In this document: piece after piece, positions 59,001 to 64,000 of the stretch
How the letters are laid out: each line of letters begins with the position of its first letter
Numbering within the stretch: the stretch's first letter is position 1
Assembly: GCF_003116135.1 (NCBI RefSeq)
Contig: NZ_PDOA01000001.1
Location: forward strand, 124,001 to 188,000
Source: Teichococcus aestuarii
GTDB taxonomy: Bacteria; Pseudomonadota; Alphaproteobacteria; Acetobacterales; Acetobacteraceae
Length of the DNA stretch: 64,000 nucleotides
Direction of reading: 5' to 3'
Made by a program: the position numbers and the translations under genes
The notes under the pieces: generated by a model
Databases searched by the model: none
Seen by the model: the letters and a program-made list of their open reading frames with translations, nothing else
Told to the model about the DNA's origin: nothing

Positions 59001-59762
59001 ATGGCGCGACGCGTCTCCGCAGCGCTTGCGATGGCCCTGATGTCCTCCACCCTGCTCTCGGGCGGGGTGGCGATGGCCCAGCAGCAGGAGTGGTTCGTTC
59101 CTCCCAACCAGGCGCAGCAGCAGCAGCCTGCCCAGCGCCCGGCCCAGGCGCCGCAGCAGCGCCCCGCGCAGCGCGCCGTGCAGCCCAACCCGGCGCCGCT
59201 GCCGCCCGGCGAGCCGCCGCCGAATGCCGTCATCGGCATCGTCGACGTGCCCGAGGTGCAGCGCAACTCCACCGCCTTCAACAAGGTGCGCGAGGAGATC
59301 GAGAAGCGGCGCCAGAAGCTGAACGACGACCTGCAGCGTGAGCAGACCCGCTGGCGCGAGGAGCAGCAGCAGCTCGTCAACCAGCGCGCCAGCCTCTCGC
59401 CCGAGGAACTGCGCACCAAGGAGCGCGACCTGCAGGAGCGGGTGACCGACAGCCAGCGCATCTTCCGCGACCGCAGCCGCAACATCGAGCAGGCGGCGCA
59501 GCAGGCGCTGCAGGAGATCGAGCAGGCGCTGGCGGTGGTGATCCGCCAGGTCTCGGCCAGCCGCAAGGTGAACATGGTGCTGCCGCGCGCCGTGGTCATC
59601 TACAACGAGCCCCCCTTCGACCTGACGGGCGAGGTCTCCACCCAGCTCAACAAGGTGCTGAAGTCGGTGACGCTGGCGGCGGAGGATGCCCCGGCGCCCG
59701 CTCCCGCGGCGGCCCGTCCGGCCCAGCAGGGCCAGGGCCAGCAGGCGCCGCGGCGGAACTGA
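59001..59762 (+). CDS. skp: OmpH/Skp family periplasmic chaperone with Gln/Pro-rich linker
   Basis: A 253-residue exported protein. Signal peptide 1-30 ends AMAQ; residues 31-75 are a low-complexity Gln/Pro/Ala stretch; then the OmpH domain begins [20 protein letters not shown] and continues as a long coiled coil. The last 25 residues are again Ala/Pro/Gln-rich. Skp is usually 160-200 residues, so both tails are extra. Between bamA and lpxD, as in E. coli, consistent with outer-membrane protein transport. Confidence 0.9.
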   Translation: MARRVSAALAMALMSSTLLSGGVAMAQQQEWFVPPNQAQQQQPAQRPAQAPQQRPAQRAVQPNPAPLPPGEPPPNAVIGIVDVPEVQRNSTAFNKVREEIEKRRQKLNDDLQREQTRWREEQQQLVNQRASLSPEELRTKERDLQERVTDSQRIFRDRSRNIEQAAQQALQEIEQALAVVIRQVSASRKVNMVLPRAVVIYNEPPFDLTGEVSTQLNKVLKSVTLAAEDAPAPAPAAARPAQQGQGQQAPRRN

Positions 59763-59767
59763 GCGCG

Positions 59768-60874
59768 ATGGCGGCTGACCCGCGCTTCCACGCGGGCACC
59801 GGCCCGCACCGCCTGGACCGGATCGCCGCGGTGGCCGGACTGCCGGAAGGCAGTCTCGGCGCCGATGCGGCGCGCCTCTTCGAGGATGTGGCGCCGCTGC
59901 ACGAGGCGGGGCCGGCGCAGATCGCCTTCCTCGACGGCCGCCGCCACCTGGCCGCGCTGCGCGAGAGCCGGGCGGGCGCCGTCATCCTGCCGCCGGACCT
60001 GGCCGGCCAGGTGCCGGAAGGCTGCGTGGCGCTGCCCTCGCCGGCGCCGCACCTGGCCTTCGCCCGCGTGGCGGCGCTGTTCCACCCGGCGCCCGCGCCG
60101 CTGCCCGGCATCCACCCCACCGCCGTCGTCGCCGCCGACGCCGTGCTGGGGGAGGGCAGCGAGGTCGGGCCCTATGCCGTGATCGGCGCCGGCGCGGTGC
60201 TGGGCGCGCGCGCCTATGTCGGACCCCATGCCGTGATCGGCCCCGGCTGCGTCTTCGGCGACGATGCGCGCATCCATGCCCATGCCAGCGCCATCTGCTG
60301 CATCGCCGGCCACCGCGTCACGCTGCACCACGGCGCGCGGGTGGGGCAGGAGGGCTTCGGCTTCACGCCGACGCCGGAGGGCCGCTACGTCACCATTCCG
60401 CAGCTCGGCCGCGTGCGGCTGGGCGACGAGGTGGAGATCGGCGCCAATGCCTGCGTCGACCGCGGCGCGCTGGGCGACACGGTGCTCGGCCCCGGCACGC
60501 GGCTCGACAATCTGGTGCAGATCGGCCACAACGTGAGCACCGGCCGTGGCTGCGTCATCGTCGCGCAGGTCGGAATCTCCGGCTCCACCCGGCTTGGCGA
60601 CTACGTGACCATCGCCGGCCAGGCCGGGCTGACCGGGCACCTGACCATCGGCAGCAAGGCGCGTATCGGCGCTCAGGCCGGCGTCCAGAGCGACGTGCCG
60701 CCTGGGCAGGATGTGACCGGTTCCCCCGCGATGCCGGTGAAGGATGCCTTGCGGGCCGCGCTCTACCTGCGGAAATTGGGTGCCCGTAAGGGAACCGGCT
60801 CCGCTGCGGCCACCGCCCGGGAAACGGCAGAACAGAAGGGGCCGCCAGCAGGGCGGCCAGGACATACGGACTGA
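59768..60874 (+). CDS. lpxD: UDP-3-O-(3-hydroxyacyl)glucosamine N-acyltransferase
   Basis: A 368-residue left-handed beta-helix acyltransferase, third step of lipid A synthesis. The uridine-binding N-terminal domain covers 1 to about 100, followed by hexapeptide repeats; the catalytic His is in [12 protein letters not shown]. The C-terminal 30 residues are Ala/Thr-rich and unconserved. Five bases separate it from each neighbour on either side. Confidence 0.95.
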   Translation: MAADPRFHAGTGPHRLDRIAAVAGLPEGSLGADAARLFEDVAPLHEAGPAQIAFLDGRRHLAALRESRAGAVILPPDLAGQVPEGCVALPSPAPHLAFARVAALFHPAPAPLPGIHPTAVVAADAVLGEGSEVGPYAVIGAGAVLGARAYVGPHAVIGPGCVFGDDARIHAHASAICCIAGHRVTLHHGARVGQEGFGFTPTPEGRYVTIPQLGRVRLGDEVEIGANACVDRGALGDTVLGPGTRLDNLVQIGHNVSTGRGCVIVAQVGISGSTRLGDYVTIAGQAGLTGHLTIGSKARIGAQAGVQSDVPPGQDVTGSPAMPVKDALRAALYLRKLGARKGTGSAAATARETAEQKGPPAGRPGHTD

Positions 60875-60879
60875 TCGGC

Positions 60880-61371
60880 ATGGACCAGCAAGAACAGCCG
60901 GCCTCGGACGAGGCGGCGCACAAGCAGAATCTGGAGACCTGCGACATCGCGCGCATCATGCGCGCCATTCCGCACCGGTATCCTTTCCTGCTGCTCGACC
61001 GCATGGTGGAGATGAAGCTGGGCGAGAGTGCCATCGGCATCAAGAACGTCACCATCAACGAGCCGTTCTTCCAGGGCCACTTCCCGAGCCATCCGGTGAT
61101 GCCGGGCGTGCTGATCATCGAGGCGATGGCGCAGACCGCCGCCGTGCTGGTGGTCGAGACGCTCGGCCCCAGCGCGCATGGCAAGATCGTCTATTTCATG
61201 AGCATCGAGAACGCCAAGTTCCGCCGCCCCGTGGTGCCGGGAGACCAGCTGCGGATTCACATCAACAAGGACCGTCAGCGCGGCAATGTCTGGAAGTTCA
61301 ATGCCGTGGCGCGCGTCGATGGCGTCGCCGTGGCGGAAGCCAGCTACGCCGCGATGATCATGGACCGCTGA
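60880..61371 (+). CDS. fabZ: 3-hydroxyacyl-ACP dehydratase FabZ
   Basis: A 163-residue hot-dog-fold dehydratase of fatty-acid elongation. Catalytic His67 in [11 protein letters not shown] and Glu81 in LIIEAMAQ are spaced 14 apart as in E. coli. [12 protein letters not shown] is present. Lies between lpxD and lpxA, linking hydroxyacyl-ACP supply to lipid A. Confidence 0.97.
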   Translation: MDQQEQPASDEAAHKQNLETCDIARIMRAIPHRYPFLLLDRMVEMKLGESAIGIKNVTINEPFFQGHFPSHPVMPGVLIIEAMAQTAAVLVVETLGPSAHGKIVYFMSIENAKFRRPVVPGDQLRIHINKDRQRGNVWKFNAVARVDGVAVAEASYAAMIMDR

Positions 61372-61375
61372 GCGG

Positions 61376-62257
61376 ATGCTCGATCGCGTGACGCAGACAG
61401 ACAACACAGCCCCCGACCCGATCCACCCCACCGCCGAGATCCACCCCACCGCCATCGTCGCGCCGGGCGCGCGCATCGGCGCAGGCTGCCGCATCGGGCC
61501 GTGGTGCACCGTCGGGCCGGACGCCGTGCTGGCCGAAGGCGTGGTGCTCACCTCCCATGTCATCGTCGAGGGCCATGCCGAGATCGGCGAGAAGGTGCAG
61601 GTCAGCCCCTTCGCCACCATCGGCCTGGCGCCGCAGGACCTGAAGTACAGGGGCGAGCCCACCCGCGTGGTCATCGGCGCCCGCACCATGATCCGCGAGC
61701 ACGCCACCGTGCACCGCGGCAGCATCGGCGGCCACGGCATCACCACCGTGGGCGCGGATTGCCTGCTGATGGTCAACGCCCATGTCGGGCATGACTGCAC
61801 GCTGGACCACCACGTCATCCTCGCCAACAACGTGATGCTGGGCGGGCATGTCGAGATCGCCGACACGGTGTTCGTCGGCGGCGGCGCGGCCATCCACCAG
61901 TTCGTCCGCATCGGCCGGCAGGTGGTGGTGGGCGGCATGAGTGGCGTGGAGGCGGACATCATCCCCTTCGGCGCCGTCATGGGCAACCGCGCCCGGCTGA
62001 CCGGGCTGAACCTGATCGGCCTCAAGCGCCGCGGCTTCCCGCGCAGCCAGATCCACACGCTGCGCGCCGCCTACCGCAGCCTGTTCCGCACCGCCGGCGT
62101 CTTCCAGGACCGCGTGGACATCACCGAGGCCAGCTTCGGCGAGGACCCGGTGGTGCAGGAGATCCTGGCCTTCATCCGCGCCGACAGCCGCCGCGGCCTC
62201 TGCCGCGCCGGCCGCGAGCTGCTGGATGAGGAGGAAGGCGCCGAGGCCGCGGCGTGA
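61376..62257 (+). CDS. lpxA: Acyl-ACP--UDP-N-acetylglucosamine O-acyltransferase
   Basis: A 293-residue hexapeptide-repeat acyltransferase, first step of lipid A synthesis. Catalytic His region VNAHVGHDC, FATIGLAPQDLKYRGEPT substrate segment and the helical C-terminal domain with LIGLKRRGFPR are standard. E. coli LpxA has 262 residues; the extra here is at both ends. ATG at 61376; a GTG four codons on is possible. Confidence 0.96.
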   Translation: MLDRVTQTDNTAPDPIHPTAEIHPTAIVAPGARIGAGCRIGPWCTVGPDAVLAEGVVLTSHVIVEGHAEIGEKVQVSPFATIGLAPQDLKYRGEPTRVVIGARTMIREHATVHRGSIGGHGITTVGADCLLMVNAHVGHDCTLDHHVILANNVMLGGHVEIADTVFVGGGAAIHQFVRIGRQVVVGGMSGVEADIIPFGAVMGNRARLTGLNLIGLKRRGFPRSQIHTLRAAYRSLFRTAGVFQDRVDITEASFGEDPVVQEILAFIRADSRRGLCRAGRELLDEEEGAEAAA

Positions 62258-62278
62258 CAGGCGCCGGGGCCTGAGCCG

Positions 62279-63157
62279 GTGTCTTCGCCCGTCATGCCGC
62301 GGCCTGGAATGCCGCCGCTCGGGATGATCGTCGGCGGCGGGCTGCTGCCGCAGCGCGCCGCCGCCGCCGCCGCCGCCGCCGGCCGCGTGCCGCATGTGGT
62401 GGTGTTGGAAGGCTTCGGCGAACCGCGCGACTATGCGGCCTATCCGCACATCGTCTGCCGCCTCGGCGCCGCCGGCCGCATGCTGGAGTGGCTGCGCGCC
62501 GCCGGGGCGCGCGACCTGGTGCTGGCCGGCCGCGTCTCCCGCCCCAGCTTCTTCGCGCTGCGGCCGGATGCGGGGGCGGCGAGGATGCTGCCGCGCATCG
62601 GCATGCGTGCCTTCGGCGGCGACGATTCGCTGCTGACCGCCGTGCTGCGCGTGCTGCGCGAGGAGGGCTTCAACCCGATGGAAGCCTATGCCGTGCTGGA
62701 GGACTTGCTGGTGCGCGACCCCACCGCCCTGACCACCCATCTGCCGGACGAGGATGCCCGGCGCGACATCCGCCGCGGCCTCGCCGTGGTGCGGGCGCTC
62801 GGCGCCGTCGATGTGGGGCAGGGGGCGGTGGTGCAGCAGGGGCTGGTGCTGGCCGTCGAGGCGATCGAGGGCACCGACGCCATGCTGGCCCGCGCCGGCA
62901 CGCTGCGGCGCGAGGGGCCGGGCGGCGTGCTGGTGAAGATCCTGAAGCCGGGCCAGGACCGGAGGGTGGACCTGCCCACCATCGGGCCGGACACGGTGGC
63001 CAATGCCGCCGCTGCCGGCCTGCGCGGTATTGCCATCGAGGCGAACGGCACCATCATCGTCGACCGTGCGGCGACCGCCGCGGCGGCCGAGGCGGCCGGA
63101 CTGTTCCTGCTGGCCATCGACCCGTCGCACGAAGCCTGGTCCGAAACCATCTCCTGA
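62279..63157 (+). CDS. lpxI: UDP-2,3-diacylglucosamine pyrophosphatase LpxI
   Basis: A 292-residue protein of the LpxI (DUF1009) family, the alphaproteobacterial replacement for LpxH in lipid A synthesis. N-terminal [14 protein letters not shown], then GFGEPRDY; C-terminal domain with [29 protein letters not shown] and [20 protein letters not shown]. An unusual run of eight Ala follows QR. Start GTG at 62279 or ATG at 62294; neither has a clear ribosome site. lpxB, which often follows, is absent here. Confidence 0.92.
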   Translation: MSSPVMPRPGMPPLGMIVGGGLLPQRAAAAAAAAGRVPHVVVLEGFGEPRDYAAYPHIVCRLGAAGRMLEWLRAAGARDLVLAGRVSRPSFFALRPDAGAARMLPRIGMRAFGGDDSLLTAVLRVLREEGFNPMEAYAVLEDLLVRDPTALTTHLPDEDARRDIRRGLAVVRALGAVDVGQGAVVQQGLVLAVEAIEGTDAMLARAGTLRREGPGGVLVKILKPGQDRRVDLPTIGPDTVANAAAAGLRGIAIEANGTIIVDRAATAAAAEAAGLFLLAIDPSHEAWSETIS

Positions 63158-63171
63158 CAGGGAAACACCCC

Positions 63172-63585
63172 ATGAGCAGCTTCCTGCACACCATGATCCG
63201 CGTCGGCAACCTGGAGCGGAGCGTGGATTTCTACACGCGCCTGCTCGGCATGCAGGAGCTGCGCCGCAACGACGTGCCGGACGGCAAGTACACGCTGGTC
63301 TTCGTCGGCTACGCACCGGAGAGCACCGGCGCGGGCGTCATCGAGCTGACCTACAATTACGGCGTGGACAAGTACGAGCTGGGCAACGCCTTCGGCCATC
63401 TTGCCATCGGCGTGCCGGATGTCTATGCCACCTGCGAGAAGCTGCGCGCCGAGGGCGCCAAGATCACGCGCGAGCCGGGGCCTGTGAAGTTCGGCACCAC
63501 CGTGATCGCCTTCGTCGAGGACCCGGACGGGTACAAGATCGAGCTGATCGAGCGCAAGTCGGCGGAAGCCGGGACGCGCGGCTAA
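63172..63585 (+). CDS. gloA: Lactoylglutathione lyase (glyoxalase I)
   Basis: A 137-residue VOC-fold enzyme that turns the methylglyoxal-glutathione adduct into S-lactoylglutathione. Metal ligands of the family are seen as His6 in FLHTMIRV, Glu in GVIELTYN, His in GHLAIGV and Glu in YKIELIE. Length matches E. coli GloA (135). ATG at 63172, 14 bases after lpxI with GGGAA upstream. Confidence 0.95.
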   Translation: MSSFLHTMIRVGNLERSVDFYTRLLGMQELRRNDVPDGKYTLVFVGYAPESTGAGVIELTYNYGVDKYELGNAFGHLAIGVPDVYATCEKLRAEGAKITREPGPVKFGTTVIAFVEDPDGYKIELIERKSAEAGTRG

Positions 63586-63597
63586 CAGGCGTCCCCG

Positions 63598-63620
63598 CCC
63601 GGGGGAGGCTGTCCCCCGGG
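63598..63620. terminator. Hairpin between gloA and the converging hydrolase
   Basis: A perfect nine-base stem CCCGGGGGA / TCCCCCGGG (63598-63606 with 63612-63620) with a five-base loop. No T run, so termination strength is uncertain. Confidence 0.55.
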
Positions 63621-63636
63621 CCCCGGCCGCCGGCCC

Positions 63637-64000
63637 TCAGGCCTCCTCGATCAGCGCGCGCGCCGCGTGGCAGAGCAGGCCGTCCGGCGCGCGCAGCGTC
63701 TCCAGCAGCGTCGCCTCGTCCAGGCCGGGCAGCGGCAGCAGCGGGGCGGCGCAGCCTTCCCGCTGCCGCAGCGCGTGGAAGGCGCGGGACTGCCGCTGCG
63801 CCGCCTCCGGCTCCGCCTCGCCATAGGCCAGCGCGAAGGGCTTGCGCACCACCGGCAGGCGCTGCGGCGAGAGCACCTCCACCTCCAGCGGCGTCAGCCC
63901 CAGCCTCTCCTCCAGTGATTCCAGTTCGTAGAGGCCGGAAAGGCCGAGCCCGGCCTTCACGCGCGGATGGCCGAGCAGCATGGCGGCCAGATGCGCGCCG
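63637..64000 (-). CDS. Alpha/beta hydrolase, kynurenine formamidase-like, N-terminus outside window
   Basis: The C-terminal 120 residues of an esterase of the alpha/beta hydrolase fold. The part at the edge reads GAHLAAMLLGHP, which in this family directly follows the nucleophile Ser (just outside), then LGLSGLYELESLEERLGL and EVLSPQRLPVVRKP. These resemble kynurenine formamidase-like or BD-FAE esterases. A C-terminal catalytic His is not obvious in the expected place (candidates in AFHALRQ or LLCHAARAL). Function beyond esterase/amidase cannot be given. Confidence 0.7.
   Translation of the reverse strand, partial: GAHLAAMLLGHPRVKAGLGLSGLYELESLEERLGLTPLEVEVLSPQRLPVVRKPFALAYGEAEPEAAQRQSRAFHALRQREGCAAPLLPLPGLDEATLLETLRAPDGLLCHAARALIEEA

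Noticed and set aside
62350-62382. Run of GCC/Ala codons in lpxI as a possible phase-variable repeat
   Set aside because: The tract uses triplets with base changes and stays in frame; length change would only alter the number of Ala.

Overview
The window is chromosomal DNA of very high GC content, densely coding, and made mostly of single-copy housekeeping genes. The gene content and order (tig-clpP-clpX-lon-hup; a 14-gene nuoA-N operon followed by birA and RNase J; a short proline-tRNA ligase next to lolC/lolD and a DUF1467 gene; dnaE; rpsB-tsf-pyrH-frr-uppS-cdsA-dxr-rseP-bamA-skp-lpxD-fabZ-lpxA-lpxI) fit an alphaproteobacterium. The base composition together with TRAP transport, malonyl-CoA decarboxylase and protocatechuate genes suggests an aerobic Acetobacteraceae member of the Roseomonas type; that family-level placement is inference.

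Layout. 1-4805 (minus): a catabolic operon with TRAP transporter dctP-dctQ-dctM, a fused pcaD-pcaC gene and the start of pcaH, probably for uptake and ring cleavage of protocatechuate-type aromatic acids. 4942-15848: accessory and metabolic genes, namely a soluble chemoreceptor with a globin-like sensor, an ABC permease/ATPase pair without a binding protein, NAD(P)HX repair enzyme, malonyl-CoA decarboxylase, a stand-alone EAL protein, a large thiamine-diphosphate enzyme related to transketolase/AceE, and an aminotransferase. 15999-23721: tRNA-Leu, the proteostasis block (trigger factor, ClpP, ClpX, Lon), HU, tRNA-Val and tRNA-Asp. 23900-38321: complete respiratory complex I. 38324-45183: biotin ligase, RNase J, LolD/LolC, ProRS and a DUF1467 protein. 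45319-63585: DNA polymerase III alpha, then the translation / isoprenoid / phospholipid / outer-membrane-biogenesis / lipid A cluster, ending with glyoxalase I. The window ends inside an alpha/beta hydrolase gene.

The most unusual feature is in trigger factor: its FKBP-type prolyl isomerase domain is split by about 150 extra residues that look like a beta-sandwich module and are flanked by a short in-frame imperfect direct repeat. Other points of interest are a hairpin-rich intergenic region (about 44700-44908) that looks like an unannotated small RNA with its own terminator, an AT-rich cluster of hairpins between rnj and lolD, a palindrome at the predicted transcription start of the thiamine-diphosphate enzyme, and a Gln/Pro-rich extension in the Skp-like chaperone. 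No CRISPR array, insertion sequence, prophage, integrase or defence system was found.
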